Notes: generated by a model not told the origin, from the sequence alone. 64,000 nucleotides of DNA from Croceivirga sp. (GCA_028284285.1 JANQSA010000064.1:59356-123355); one strand, 5' to 3'. Positions 1 to 9,810 are shown, counted from the first letter of the stretch. Made by a program: numbers and translations.

Positions 1-789
1 CTACTTGGCAATGCGCTTAAGTTTACGGAAGTAGGAGAAGTTTCTTTACGCGTAAAGGTACTTAAGGTGACGGCTTCCAACTGTAGGCTTTCCTTTGCCG
101 TTGAGGATACGGGAATTGGAATCCCCAAAAAGCGCCTGGAAACTATTTTTAATCCTTTTGAACAAGCAGATTCCAGCATTGGCAGGGAGTACGGTGGTTC
201 AGGATTGGGCTTGGCGATTTGTCAACAACTTCTGCAATTGATGGACAGTTATCTGGAAGTAGTCAGTACAGAAGGTCGGGGAACCACCTTCAGTTTTGTT
301 TTAAATCTGGGAACTACCAGGGAAACTGCTCCGGTAAACGTAATTCCAAAAGTATCCGCTTTTACAGAGGAGGAGGATTTCCCCCTCAAAGGCGTACGTA
401 TCCTTGTGGCCGAGGACAACAGGGTAAATACGATGGTCATTGAAAAATTTCTGAAGAAATGGCAAGCGGACTATGATTTAGTTGAAAATGGGAAAATAGC
501 CACCGAAAAAGCAGCTTCTCAACGGTATGATTTGATTTTAATGGATCTTCATATGCCGGTGATGGACGGTTTTGAAGCCGCCAAGACCATTAGGGAATCG
601 GAACTTTCCAAAAATAAGTCGGTTCCGATTTATGCGCTATCAGCTTCAACAGGAGTATACACGGACAAGAACATTAAAGATTTTGGTATGGGAGGGCTGA
701 TTCCAAAACCTTTTGATCCTGGAAGACTGTTGCAGCAATTGGTTCAAATTGTGAAAGAAAGTCTTGCAGACCACTACCTTAAATTATAA
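1..789 (+). CDS. Hybrid sensor histidine kinase, C-terminal part (HATPase and receiver domains)
   Basis: The reading frame is open from the first base, so the 5' part (sensor and dimerisation domains) lies outside the window. The visible protein begins in the N box of the ATPase domain (LLGNALKFTEVGEV), followed by the G1 box (EDTGIGIP, then FNPFEQAD) and G2 box (GGSGLGLAI). A receiver domain follows from about residue 130: the acidic pocket AEDN, the phospho-acceptor Asp in LILMDLHMP, the conserved Ser/Thr in YALSAS and the Lys in PKPF are all present. It is therefore a hybrid kinase passing phosphate to its own receiver, and probably on to a separate phosphotransfer protein. A GTG at 67 lies inside the ATPase domain and is not a real start. 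The signal sensed cannot be told from this part. It converges on the Anbu operon. Confidence 0.95.
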   Translation, partial: LLGNALKFTEVGEVSLRVKVLKVTASNCRLSFAVEDTGIGIPKKRLETIFNPFEQADSSIGREYGGSGLGLAICQQLLQLMDSYLEVVSTEGRGTTFSFVLNLGTTRETAPVNVIPKVSAFTEEEDFPLKGVRILVAEDNRVNTMVIEKFLKKWQADYDLVENGKIATEKAASQRYDLILMDLHMPVMDGFEAAKTIRESELSKNKSVPIYALSASTGVYTDKNIKDFGMGGLIPKPFDPGRLLQQLVQIVKESLADHYLKL

Positions 790-846
790 AGGTTCAATTT
801 GATTCTTAGGTAAAAGCTCAAAAAGCAAAGACCGTATCGGGCTTGA

Positions 847-1695
847 CTAAGCTTTACGTAAATTAATTTGTAAATCCGTTTTTAGGATTGAAGTAGCTTT
901 TCCTCTGACACTTCCGGTTACAGGCATCGTATTTTGGTAGTTGGCGCTTGCGCAAAGTGGAAAATATCTATCTGTGGTTTTAATGCCGTTAGAGGGATCA
1001 TATCCTATCCACCCGGCCCCCGGAAGAAATATCTCTGTCCAGGCATGTAGTTCGTAAATTGGGTTTTCCGTTTGAATAAAATAATATCCACTCACAAACC
1101 GGGAGGCTATCCCAATGTGCCGCAGCAATTGAATTTGCATCCAGGCAAGATCCCTGCAAGACCCCTTTTTCGAATTAAAAGTCTTGTTTGCTGAGTTAGG
1201 TTCACCAACTTCTCGTGTTTCCAAGGTAAAATCCGTCTGAATCCGCATAGTCAATTCACTCATAAACGGAAGGGTCTCTGAATTTACGGTTCTCAGGATC
1301 TGGTTTACATACTCTTGCAGGGATGTATTGATCAATGATATTTCCAAATACGGACGCAAAATTTTTTTTAGGGCCTCGGAATAGAAATACGGGATTTTCC
1401 TGTATTCTGAAGGCCACAAAAGAAAATTAAAAGGATTATACTCTTTTTTAGATACCATCGATATTGCCTTTATATGTAAACGGTGGTGCTTGCCCTCAAA
1501 CCAACTGAAATGAACAATGTTGTTTTCAACATCGGTCTGTTCGGAGATTTCCACCGGTTTCGGGGATATCATCAACCTGAAACTTTTTAGATGTACATAA
1601 GGCACATCCTGGGGTCTGAACCGAAAATAATGGGGTTCAAAAAAGACGTTGTCCCCATAGATGTATTCCGTTTCATGTATTATTTCAAGTTCCAT
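847..1695 (-). CDS. Transglutaminase-like cysteine protease of the Anbu locus
   Basis: This 282-residue protein has the bacterial transglutaminase N-terminal beta domain (about 1-95) followed by a transglutaminase core. The catalytic triad is readable: Cys180 in KKGSCRDLA, His217 in ELHAWTE and Asp233 in GYDPSNG. There is no signal peptide, so it should be cytoplasmic. Members of this family act as peptidases or amide-transfer enzymes. It is the last gene of a four-gene minus-strand operon and starts 2 nt after the stop of the Anbu gene, so translation is probably coupled. The constant partnership of such proteins with Anbu, alpha-E and ATP-grasp proteins is known; the substrate is not established. 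Confidence 0.9.
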   Translation of the reverse strand: MELEIIHETEYIYGDNVFFEPHYFRFRPQDVPYVHLKSFRLMISPKPVEISEQTDVENNIVHFSWFEGKHHRLHIKAISMVSKKEYNPFNFLLWPSEYRKIPYFYSEALKKILRPYLEISLINTSLQEYVNQILRTVNSETLPFMSELTMRIQTDFTLETREVGEPNSANKTFNSKKGSCRDLAWMQIQLLRHIGIASRFVSGYYFIQTENPIYELHAWTEIFLPGAGWIGYDPSNGIKTTDRYFPLCASANYQNTMPVTGSVRGKATSILKTDLQINLRKA

Positions 1696-1697
1696 AA

Positions 1698-2462
1698 TTA
1701 CTGCTGGTTAGCAGCTTGGGCATTTCTCAAAACATCTATTGATTCGGCACTCTTTAGATTATTTATCCAATCGTCGGGAAGGGTTTTGATGGCGTCACTC
1801 AATATACCGTTCCATAGTCTTGAAATGTTCTGAAGCTCCTCCTCCTGGTATCTTTTTTCAATAATATGGAAGGAGTCTTTTTCATAATAAATGATGTCCA
1901 AAGGAAAATCCACATCATTTGCACTGATCCGCGTAGCATCAAACGAAAGAAAGCCGGCCTTAAGAGCAAATTGCATTGACGAATCGTAGTTGATCGCACG
2001 ATCCAAAATGGGCTTTCCATAACCATTATTGCCTATGATAACAAAGGGAGAACCTTCGGAGACCTCTATCCAATTTCCTTCCGGATAGAGTAAATAAATC
2101 TTATGTTCTTCGTCATCCTCCAATTGTCCACCGATGATAGAAAACAAATTGAAACTCAATCCCGCCTCCTTTAAAGACTTTTTGTCCTCATTTGCAGCGC
2201 GTTTGACTTGAGCGGAAAACGCATTGACCGCCTTATAGAGTTTGTTGAACGAATCGTCGTTCTCCTCAATGATCTCTTTAAAGTAGGTTATTGATTTATC
2301 CCGAACCGACCGCAGGCCGGAAGTCATTATAAAGAAAGAGTGCTTTTTCCTGTTTACGGTAAATACTTTCTTTGCTTGAGTAGTTTGATGTCCTGAAGTA
2401 ATTCTGGTATCGGCTATGCCAACAATTCCCGATTTCAATTTAATTCCCAAACAGTAGGTCAT
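1698..2462 (-). CDS. Anbu-type proteasome-like peptidase (ancestral beta subunit)
   Basis: The 254-residue protein begins Met-Thr-Tyr, so removal of Met1 would expose Thr2 as an N-terminal nucleophile, as in proteasome beta subunits and HslV. The early motifs GIADTRITSG and AKKVFTV match the Ntn-hydrolase core; the Asp of ADTR and the Lys of KKVF are the expected active-site helpers. Length fits Anbu rather than HslV (about 175). Family members form large open helical or ring assemblies in the cytoplasm. Its start overlaps the end of the alpha-E gene by 4 nt (ATGA) and its stop is 2 nt before the transglutaminase gene, so the set is translationally coupled. No ATPase unfoldase is encoded nearby. 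Confidence 0.92.
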   Translation of the reverse strand: MTYCLGIKLKSGIVGIADTRITSGHQTTQAKKVFTVNRKKHSFFIMTSGLRSVRDKSITYFKEIIEENDDSFNKLYKAVNAFSAQVKRAANEDKKSLKEAGLSFNLFSIIGGQLEDDEEHKIYLLYPEGNWIEVSEGSPFVIIGNNGYGKPILDRAINYDSSMQFALKAGFLSFDATRISANDVDFPLDIIYYEKDSFHIIEKRYQEEELQNISRLWNGILSDAIKTLPDDWINNLKSAESIDVLRNAQAANQQ

Positions 2463-3436
2463 AGGTTTTGTGTTTTAAGATTTGGTGTCGCATATTTATT
2501 GGCAAAGAACGATTCGTAAATCGCCATGGAAATGGTATTGAGTTTTTTTTGGAGTTCGTCAATGTACTCATGAAGTCCCCCTGAGAAAATATCGTGAATA
2601 TCCGCAAATTCCAATTGTGCCTTTAGTTTGCCCAATTGTTTTTCAGCATTATTTGAAAACCCGGCATGGTATCCGGTAATTGTATTTAATGATTTTCCAG
2701 CCTGGATTAAACAAAAGTTGACGGAACGAGGGAAAATCTTATCTAAAATCAGGAATTCGCAAATGTTTAAGGTAGTAAGCTTACCATATTTTTTTCGATA
2801 CATATCATAGGCCGATACTGATTTGAGCAATGCCGCCCACTGGGCAAGGTCCAAAGGAGTGCCCACGTCTTTGGGTGTGGAGAGCAAGATATGATATTTA
2901 ACGTCAAGGACTCTTGAGGTTTTGTCAGCACGCTCCACCAGTTGTCCTATTCTTCCAAAATGCCATCCGTCATTTCGTGAAATGGTAGTAGTAAAAATTC
3001 CGAATAATAATTGACAACCTTCCTTAATCGTATTGAAGAAGATACGTGGGTCTTTGTTTTTCCAACGCTTTTTTTCGAACCCTTCCTTCATTAGGAAATA
3101 AATATGGTTTATTTGCTCCCAGACCTCTTTTGTTAATTCAGGCCGAATTGCCCGCGCGTTTTCCCTTGCCTTGATGATAGAACTGTAGACCGAGTTGGGA
3201 TTTTGTAAATCGAAACCCAGAAAATAAATGACCTTTTCTTTCTCCACAGTTTCGTAGGATGATTGGTACAAAGGCCAATCTCCGGTGATAATTACCAGAG
3301 GCTTCCACTGTTGTATGCTATCAGGAGCGGATTCCAGGGAAAGATTAAAATTTACATCCATGAACCGGGCATAGTTTTCGGCACGTTCTACGTACCGGTT
3401 CATCCAATACATGCTATCCGCTATTCTACTCAGCAT
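2459..3436 (-). CDS. Alpha-E domain protein
   Basis: The 325-residue, largely helical protein opens with MLSRIADSMYWMNRYVERAE, the family signature of alpha-E (COG2307) proteins, and carries the second conserved stretch around GQLVERADKTSRVLDVKYH. No enzymatic motif, membrane segment or signal peptide is visible. Alpha-E proteins are found almost only beside circularly permuted ATP-grasp proteins, either fused or adjacent, and are taken to be a structural partner of a peptide-ligating complex; that role is inferred. The ATP-grasp gene ends 12 nt upstream and the Anbu start overlaps the end of this gene by 4 nt. Confidence 0.9.
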   Translation of the reverse strand: MLSRIADSMYWMNRYVERAENYARFMDVNFNLSLESAPDSIQQWKPLVIITGDWPLYQSSYETVEKEKVIYFLGFDLQNPNSVYSSIIKARENARAIRPELTKEVWEQINHIYFLMKEGFEKKRWKNKDPRIFFNTIKEGCQLLFGIFTTTISRNDGWHFGRIGQLVERADKTSRVLDVKYHILLSTPKDVGTPLDLAQWAALLKSVSAYDMYRKKYGKLTTLNICEFLILDKIFPRSVNFCLIQAGKSLNTITGYHAGFSNNAEKQLGKLKAQLEFADIHDIFSGGLHEYIDELQKKLNTISMAIYESFFANKYATPNLKTQNL

Positions 3437-3448
3437 ATTCTTTCTCTG

Positions 3449-4885
3449 TCAGTTATCCAATACCCAGGTGTCTTTACTCCCTCCGCCTTGAGAGGAATTC
3501 ACCACTAAGGATCCTTTTTTAAGGGCCACCCTGGTCAGGGCTCCCGGGATGACCTTGATTTCTTTCCCAAAAAGGATATAAGGCCTTAGGTCTACATGCC
3601 TGCCTTCTATTTCATTTTCGCATAAAGTGGGAACCCTTGAAAGATTGATCATGGGTTGCGCTATGTAGTTTCTGGGGCTGTTTTTAACCTTAGTTCTAAA
3701 CTCTTTTATTTCTGCCTGGGTGGCATGAGGCCCAATAAGCATACCGTAACCCCCTGAACCATCGGTTTGCTTCACCACCAGATTTTCCAAATTTTCAATA
3801 ACATATTTATAATCCTGCTCTTCTGAACAGATATACGTTTTAATGTTTGGAATAATAGCCTCTTCCCCCAGATAATATTTTATCAATCGGGGAATATAAG
3901 CATAAACCGCTTTATCGTCCGCCACCCCTGCCCCGGGTGCGTTAACGAGTACCACATTTCCTTTTAAATAGGCTTCAAAAAGTCCGGGAGTACCTAACAA
4001 AGATTTCTCGTTAAATACCAAAGGATCGATAAAAGCATCGTCCACCCTGCGATAAATGACATCCACCTTTTGTAGCCCTTTAGTGGTGATCTTATATACA
4101 TAATCATTTCGCACCACCAGATCTCTGCCCTCCACTAATTCAGCCCCCATTTGCTGGGCAAGGTAAGCATGTTCAAAATAGGCGGAGTTAAAGATTCCCG
4201 GTGTAAGTACTACAATGGATGCGGGATCAACATTGGTAAGTGATTCTAACATATCCCTTAAATAATGGGAGTAGTCATGTACTGGTCTTACTTTTAACTG
4301 TTCGAACATTTCAGGAAACGTACGCTTTAAAATTTCTCGGTTCTCCAACATGTAGGACACTCCCGAGGGGCATCTTAAATTATCCTCCAATACATAGAAG
4401 TTCCCATCATTCCCCCTAATAAGATCCGTTCCCGAAATATGGCTCCATACATTTTCAGGGGGTTTAAGACCGACGCATTGTTTAAGATAACAGGCACTGG
4501 AAAGCACCAGCTCCTTTGGTATAATTTTATCTTTTAAAACCCTTTGCTCATTGTAGATATCATTAATGAACAGATTTAAAGCCACAATCCTTTGCTTAAG
4601 CCCATTGGTCAAATAATCCCAGTTCTTGCCACTTATTATTCTCGGGATAATATCCAAATGAAGGATCCGTTCTACGCCTTGATTATCACTGTATACGTTG
4701 AAGGTCATACCCAGCGAAAGTTGGGCACGATCCGTTGAATGCTGAAGAAAATTAAGTTTTTTCCATCCTGTATTTTCCAAATATTTCTTGAATAGGGTAT
4801 AGCTGGGCCTTACGGAATCGGAATCCTCAAACATCTCATCATAAAAATCTTTCACCTCATATTCCTTAAAACTTATTTTCCCCAT
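3449..4885 (-). CDS. Circularly permuted ATP-grasp protein (type 2)
   Basis: First gene of the Anbu operon, 478 residues. Typical family stretches are present: SLGMTFNVYSD and HLDIIPRIIS near residues 60-90, GLKQRIVALNLFINDIYNEQ, an Asn-Arg rich segment LEDNLRCPSGVSYMLENRE, and the glycine-rich ATP-binding loop KQTDGSGGYGMLIGP towards the C-terminus. The family (COG2308) is predicted to join an amino group to a carboxylate using ATP, that is, to make amide or peptide bonds. With the alpha-E protein it may make the peptide that the Anbu peptidase or the transglutaminase acts on; this is inference from gene neighbourhood. The protein is cytoplasmic by lack of any signal. Confidence 0.9.
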   Translation of the reverse strand: MGKISFKEYEVKDFYDEMFEDSDSVRPSYTLFKKYLENTGWKKLNFLQHSTDRAQLSLGMTFNVYSDNQGVERILHLDIIPRIISGKNWDYLTNGLKQRIVALNLFINDIYNEQRVLKDKIIPKELVLSSACYLKQCVGLKPPENVWSHISGTDLIRGNDGNFYVLEDNLRCPSGVSYMLENREILKRTFPEMFEQLKVRPVHDYSHYLRDMLESLTNVDPASIVVLTPGIFNSAYFEHAYLAQQMGAELVEGRDLVVRNDYVYKITTKGLQKVDVIYRRVDDAFIDPLVFNEKSLLGTPGLFEAYLKGNVVLVNAPGAGVADDKAVYAYIPRLIKYYLGEEAIIPNIKTYICSEEQDYKYVIENLENLVVKQTDGSGGYGMLIGPHATQAEIKEFRTKVKNSPRNYIAQPMINLSRVPTLCENEIEGRHVDLRPYILFGKEIKVIPGALTRVALKKGSLVVNSSQGGGSKDTWVLDN

Positions 4886-5266
4886 GTTTATGATCAGTTA
4901 CTTCAAGGGTTACTCCTACAAAACATCACCAATCACTACCCGATTAAATATAATGTTAATCAATTACTTACGCCAAGTTTAGGTTGACCAAATGAAGATT
5001 CCGCATTTTTTGGCCCTATTAATTATCAAATTCTATCTTGTTGGTTCCCCAAATTCCTGTATGGTTCAGCCTTTTTCACTATAACTGAAGCTATAAGTGG
5101 CCTGTCTTGCCTAAAACTTAGATCAAAAAATACTGAAGTAAGATTTCGAAATCAATAGTTCTTACGAGCTATAAGCTTCTTGTATAGCATAGGAGGCACT
5201 ATCTCTTCTACCGACTGAAGTAAAAAGGTAAATGCTTTTAAGTGCTTTCTATTCGAATGGCAGTCC
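4886..5266. other. 381-bp intergenic gap upstream of the Anbu operon
   Basis: No ORF of note on either strand. It must hold the promoter of the minus-strand Anbu operon. A weak candidate on the minus strand is TTG at about 4977 followed 21 nt later by TATATTTA (about 4947-4954), which resembles the Bacteroidota -33/-7 pattern. No clear hairpin terminator for ackA was found. Confidence 0.4.
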
Positions 5267-6457
5267 TTATCTGTTCTTTACTATCTCAAAGGCCTGTTTG
5301 GCAATTTCCAGTTCCTCATTGGTCGGAATCACAAGGATCTTGACCTGTGAAGAGTCTGTATTGATTTCAAAGATCGAATCCGACCGGGATTCATTTTTGG
5401 CATTATCTAGTTGAATGCCGAGATATTCCATTTGGGTACAGACCATTTTTCGGATTAAAGAGGAGTGTTCCCCTATGCCCGCAGTAAATACAATGGCGTC
5501 CAAACCATTTAGGGCAGCGGCGTAAGCGCCAATGTATTTTTTGATGCGGTAGGCGTTCATCTCCAAAGCCAGCTGGCAATCCGTATCTCCTTTTTCCGCT
5601 GCTGCCTGGATATCCCTCAGATCACTATATCCCGTAAGACCCAGCATGCCACTCTTTTTGATCAACATCCTATCTATATCCGCTAAGGTATAGCCCAGGG
5701 TATCCACTAGATAAAAGATGATCGAGTGATCAATATCGCCACTTCGTGATCCCATGATAAGTCCGTTAGAAGGGGTAAACCCCAGACTGTGGTCCAGACT
5801 TTGACCATTTTTAATGGCGGTCATGCTGCAACCATTTCCCAGATGGAGGCTAATGATCCTGGCCTTGGTATTCTGCAAATAGTCTATGGCTTTTTCGCTA
5901 ACATATTTATGACTGGTGCCATGAAACCCATACACCTGAATGCCGTATTTTGAATAGAATTCATCGGGCAAGGCGTATTTTTTAGCCTTTAGGGGAAGGG
6001 ATTGGTGGAACGCGGTATCAAAAACCGCAATTTGCTTTGCTTCCGGAAAGATGTTCTCCGCCAGGAGGATCCCTTCCAAATTAAGCGGATTATGCAGCGG
6101 AGCCAGGACTGAAAGTTCTTTTATCCGCTCTTTTACTTCTTTTGTGATCAGTGTGGTGTCTGAAAAGGAATTGCCACCATGTACCACGCGATGGCCCACA
6201 ACTTCTATTTCGCCGGTGTCTTTGATAACACCTATTTCAGGATCCAGCAGGAACTCTGCTATTTTTTGGAAGCCTGTTTTATGGTTTTGTATTTCCAGTA
6301 TGCTTTTCTTTTTAACGGTATCCGTTTCATAATGTAAAGCGGCATCCTTGAAACCAATCCGTTCTACACTACCCGTGCAAAGGACACGTTCCGAAGGCAT
6401 ACGGATCACCTGGTACTTGATGGAAGAACTTCCGGCATTGATGACGAGTACGTTCAT
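5267..6457 (-). CDS. ackA: Acetate kinase
   Basis: The 396-residue protein has full family length. It opens with MNVLVINAGSSSIKYQVI, the first phosphate-binding loop, and shows the family marks VVHGG (substrate region), HLGNGCS, DTSLGFTP-like DHSLGFTPSNGLIMGSRSGDID and TAGIGEHS. It interconverts acetyl phosphate + ADP with acetate + ATP in the cytoplasm. The start lies 9 nt after the stop of pta, so the two form the usual operon for making acetate and ATP from acetyl-CoA (or for using acetate). Confidence 0.98.
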   Translation of the reverse strand: MNVLVINAGSSSIKYQVIRMPSERVLCTGSVERIGFKDAALHYETDTVKKKSILEIQNHKTGFQKIAEFLLDPEIGVIKDTGEIEVVGHRVVHGGNSFSDTTLITKEVKERIKELSVLAPLHNPLNLEGILLAENIFPEAKQIAVFDTAFHQSLPLKAKKYALPDEFYSKYGIQVYGFHGTSHKYVSEKAIDYLQNTKARIISLHLGNGCSMTAIKNGQSLDHSLGFTPSNGLIMGSRSGDIDHSIIFYLVDTLGYTLADIDRMLIKKSGMLGLTGYSDLRDIQAAAEKGDTDCQLALEMNAYRIKKYIGAYAAALNGLDAIVFTAGIGEHSSLIRKMVCTQMEYLGIQLDNAKNESRSDSIFEINTDSSQVKILVIPTNEELEIAKQAFEIVKNR

Positions 6458-6466
6458 GGTTTTGTT

Positions 6467-8566
6467 TTACGGATTTATTCCCTGTGCCTGTATGGCCGTA
6501 ACTACAACAGTATTGAAAATGTCGTCCACAGTACACCCACGGCTTAGATCGTTCACCGGCTTATTGAGTCCCTGCAGCGTAGGGCCAATGGCCAAAGCCC
6601 CTGTTTCCCTTTGTACGGCCTTATAGGTGTTGTTGCCTGTATTCAGGTCCGGAAAAATAAATACCGTGGCCTGGCCCGCCACTTGAGAATCGGGAAGCTT
6701 GCTTTTGCCTACCTTGACATCTACCGCGGCATCATATTGTATGGGGCCCTCAACCTTCAAATCGGGCCGTTTTTCTTTTACGAGCTCGGTTGCCCTACGT
6801 ACTCGTTCCACATCCTCACCTTGCCCTGAGGCACCTGAAGAATAAGACAACATGGCTATCCTGGGCTCAATGCCAAAGGCCATCCCGGTATCTGCCGATG
6901 ATATGGCGATTTCTGCCAATTGTTCTGCAGTAGGGTTGGGATTAATGGCACAATCGCCAAAGACTACCACCCGATCAGGAAGACACATAAAGAATATGGA
7001 GGATACCAGGGATACGCCTGGGGCAGTCTTTACGAATTGTAGCGCCGGCCGTATGGTATGTTGTGTGGTATGAATGGCACCCGACACCATCCCGTCCGCA
7101 TGACCTTTATAGACCATCATGGTGCCAAAATACGCCACATCCGTCATAAGGTCTTGCGCCATGGTAAGGTCTACATTCCTATGTTTCCTAAGCTCGTAAA
7201 GCGTTGCCGCATAATCATTGAATTGTGATGATTCCAGAGGATTAATGATGGTTACTTCTTTTAAGTTGAGGTCAAGATCCAAACGTTCCAAGGTGTCTTT
7301 GATCTTTTCGGGATTCCCCAAAAGTATAATCTCAACTGCTTTATGATCGATGAGCTCCTTGGTGGCCCTAAGAATACGCTCGTCCTGACCTTCCGGCAGT
7401 ACAATACGTTTTTTATGGGCCTGAGCTTTTTTGAGCAAGTTATACTGGAACATTCTTGGGGTTATCCCGTTGGGGATGAAAGCCACCAATCGGGAGGTAA
7501 GTTCGTTCTCCGGGACAAACTTTGAAAAATCCTGAATAGAAGTGGTGATCTTTGGAATATTTTCGGCATAGATCTTTGGAGTAATTGCTCCAATACGGTT
7601 GGCAATTGAAAAAGTTCCGCCCTCCACCACTATGATCGGAACAACTTCGGACAATCCCTCGATCAATTTAATAATGGCGTCCTCGGGGCGTAGTCCTCCG
7701 GTAAGTACTATACCGGAAACCGTGGGGTAGTTAGAGGATAGATTGGCCTGAAGCGCCCCCAGTATGATATCCGATCGATCGCCGGGAGTAATTACCAAAC
7801 CATCTTCTTTTAGATACGTAAGATGATTGCGCAACTGCATGGCACCAACACTAAAATGACCGGCTTGGTTATTGAGATGGGCCTCGCCGAAGAGTACTTC
7901 GCCGTTTAGCTCTTCCACAATTTCCTTTATGCTGGGGTTGCCCAAAACAGGATTTAGTGGGATAGCAGCGATCAGTATATTTTCCGGGAGTTCTTTTTTC
8001 AGGGCATTTTTGACCAGGTCTATGTTTTCGGGTTGTATTTTATTGGCCACCAACATCAGGACTTCCACCCCTTTGTCCTTAAAAGAGTCGTAAGCCAAAT
8101 ACATATCCCCTATGAACTCATCAAGGGTCTTACCTACACCACTGGTTAGTATGATGGTGGGGATACCCAGGTTCTTTGCCATCAACACATTGATGTCCCA
8201 CTCAATAATGCCCCCTTCTCCGGTAAAATCAGTGCCTTCAACTAATACGAAGTCAAACCGATCCTCAATGGCCTTATACTTTTCAATAATCTTGTCAAGT
8301 AGTTCGTCTTCCCTGTTTTTGCTGAGTATTTTTACCACCTGGCTCCGGGTAAAAGCGTAGGCTTCGTCGTGCTCAAGGTCCAATTTGAAGTAGCTGAGGA
8401 CGGTACTGATATGGTTATCTTCCTTAGCTTCTTCCAGGTCATCAATAATGGGTCTGAAGTATCCTACTTTGGCAATTTTACCCAGCAGTACCTGCATTAG
8501 TCCTAAAGAAACAATGGATTTTCCACTCCTGGGTTCGGTCGTGGCAATGTAGACAGCTTTATTCAT
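6467..8566 (-). CDS. pta: Phosphate acetyltransferase, long three-domain form
   Basis: The 699-residue protein is the long type. Residues 1-210 form a BioD-like P-loop domain (TTEPRSGKSIVSLGL), about 215-330 form a DRTGG-type regulatory domain (here DRSDIILGA), and about 375-699 form the catalytic PTA domain (RIVLPEGQDERILRA, YSSGASGQGEDVERV, GPIQYDAAVD). It converts acetyl-CoA and phosphate to acetyl phosphate and CoA. It is followed at 9 nt by ackA. The extra N-terminal domains allow allosteric control in enterobacterial homologues; whether they do so here is not visible. Confidence 0.97.
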   Translation of the reverse strand: MNKAVYIATTEPRSGKSIVSLGLMQVLLGKIAKVGYFRPIIDDLEEAKEDNHISTVLSYFKLDLEHDEAYAFTRSQVVKILSKNREDELLDKIIEKYKAIEDRFDFVLVEGTDFTGEGGIIEWDINVLMAKNLGIPTIILTSGVGKTLDEFIGDMYLAYDSFKDKGVEVLMLVANKIQPENIDLVKNALKKELPENILIAAIPLNPVLGNPSIKEIVEELNGEVLFGEAHLNNQAGHFSVGAMQLRNHLTYLKEDGLVITPGDRSDIILGALQANLSSNYPTVSGIVLTGGLRPEDAIIKLIEGLSEVVPIIVVEGGTFSIANRIGAITPKIYAENIPKITTSIQDFSKFVPENELTSRLVAFIPNGITPRMFQYNLLKKAQAHKKRIVLPEGQDERILRATKELIDHKAVEIILLGNPEKIKDTLERLDLDLNLKEVTIINPLESSQFNDYAATLYELRKHRNVDLTMAQDLMTDVAYFGTMMVYKGHADGMVSGAIHTTQHTIRPALQFVKTAPGVSLVSSIFFMCLPDRVVVFGDCAINPNPTAEQLAEIAISSADTGMAFGIEPRIAMLSYSSGASGQGEDVERVRRATELVKEKRPDLKVEGPIQYDAAVDVKVGKSKLPDSQVAGQATVFIFPDLNTGNNTYKAVQRETGALAIGPTLQGLNKPVNDLSRGCTVDDIFNTVVVTAIQAQGINP

Positions 8567-8874
8567 GAATTATAGTGTATTGGGTATGTAAATTTAGGGA
8601 TAGAACTTGAGTTTTTATTCATATGTAAGACATATAGTCCTTGTTAATAGGCCGCAAAAATATACCTGTATTTTCAGTATTCTTGTTAATTAATCTTTAA
8701 CGATGCTGTTCGGGATCAAGAATTGCAGTAAAAAGGCCTAACATAGGGTATAACCAATAGCTAAAACGCCTCAAAGTACTACAAGCTGTTCTAAAATAGT
8801 ATTTAGGTATGCTGATCCACATAGTCCTAAACGCATTGAAATACAATTGCTTTAAGGGAATATTTTTTAGCGGT
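8567..8874. other. 308-bp intergenic gap upstream of pta
   Basis: The pta promoter should lie here, read leftward, but I see no convincing match to TTG-N19-TAnnTTTG. A 65-codon minus-strand frame (8697-8894) occupies part of it; it overlaps the end of the hydrolase gene, has no recognisable features and is not called. Confidence 0.4.
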
Positions 8875-9810
8875 CTATATCGTGTCGGTGCCATCGTTAT
8901 TTTTTGAGTTCACGTTGTTTAAAAAACGGATCGTATGTAATTTTACCTTTTCACCTTCCTTTCCCCACCATACAAAATGCCCGCCTGCTTTAACATATTC
9001 CATAGTGAGGTTGGGGATCATTTCTTCCAGTCTTTTAGGGTGATCCATACTCACATCAATATCAACGGTGGAATGCACGGCATAGGTAGGGCACTTAATT
9101 TTGGACCAGTCTGTTTCTTTAAGTTGTTGCGCTTTCCTCACCTCATCCATCATTCCTTCGTAAAAGGCCCCCATAGGGGTCATAGAGTCAATAAATAGCA
9201 TGAAGTCGCTTTTGCTTTTAGACGTGTTCACCACTTCCTTCGCTATTTTGTTTTTTTCTTTTTGGGTTAGATCCGCTTCTGTCTTTAAGAAGGCTTTAAT
9301 GGTCATTTTTGGGAAATATCTGGCGGATACTTTTAACAGCCAGGAAATCAGATTTTTTCCTTTTTCGTTCAGTACCAGCTTGCCCAGAAAGGAATCAGCA
9401 GATGCTTTGTTCACCTCATACTTTCCGGTAATGGCACTCCAGAGCACTAAGGACCTGGTGGGGTATTTTGAAGCATAATACAAAGCTGAGAGCCCACCCA
9501 TAGACACTCCAAAAACATTGATCTTCTCTTCAATTTTGAGCGACTTGATCACCTCAAAATAAATATCGGCATGTTCCTCTATACTGCTCGCCTGATGTAA
9601 TGGCAGATCATAATATCCGGGACGGTTTACAGATAGTATCCGGTACCCCTCATCACACATCCATTGAAAAGCCAATGCCGCTTTAAAACTGCTTCCTCCA
9701 CCGGTAGAGAATAGTAGGATCTTGCCATCGGCAGGTCCTATGTCCAGATACTGCACGGAGCCGTATTTTGTGGTGGCCGTCTTGTGGTTACTATTTTTTA
9801 TGGTCGCCAA
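8875..9810 (-). CDS. Alpha/beta-hydrolase fold protein
   Basis: 311 residues with an alpha/beta-hydrolase layout: GGGSSF near residue 37 as a possible oxyanion loop, the nucleophile elbow VFGVSMGG with Ser103, the acid in HSTVDIDVSMDHP and the catalytic His in AGGHFVWWG near the end. No signal peptide, so cytoplasmic. The substrate cannot be read from sequence; esters, lactones or C-C bonds are all possible. The gene starts 15 nt after the saccharopine-dehydrogenase-like gene, with which it probably forms an operon. Confidence 0.88.
   Translation of the reverse strand: MATIKNSNHKTATTKYGSVQYLDIGPADGKILLFSTGGGSSFKAALAFQWMCDEGYRILSVNRPGYYDLPLHQASSIEEHADIYFEVIKSLKIEEKINVFGVSMGGLSALYYASKYPTRSLVLWSAITGKYEVNKASADSFLGKLVLNEKGKNLISWLLKVSARYFPKMTIKAFLKTEADLTQKEKNKIAKEVVNTSKSKSDFMLFIDSMTPMGAFYEGMMDEVRKAQQLKETDWSKIKCPTYAVHSTVDIDVSMDHPKRLEEMIPNLTMEYVKAGGHFVWWGKEGEKVKLHTIRFLNNVNSKNNDGTDTI

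Noticed and set aside
8697..8894. 65-codon minus-strand frame between pta and the hydrolase gene
   Set aside because: It overlaps the end of the hydrolase gene, has no recognisable domain or helix plan, and is of a length expected by chance.
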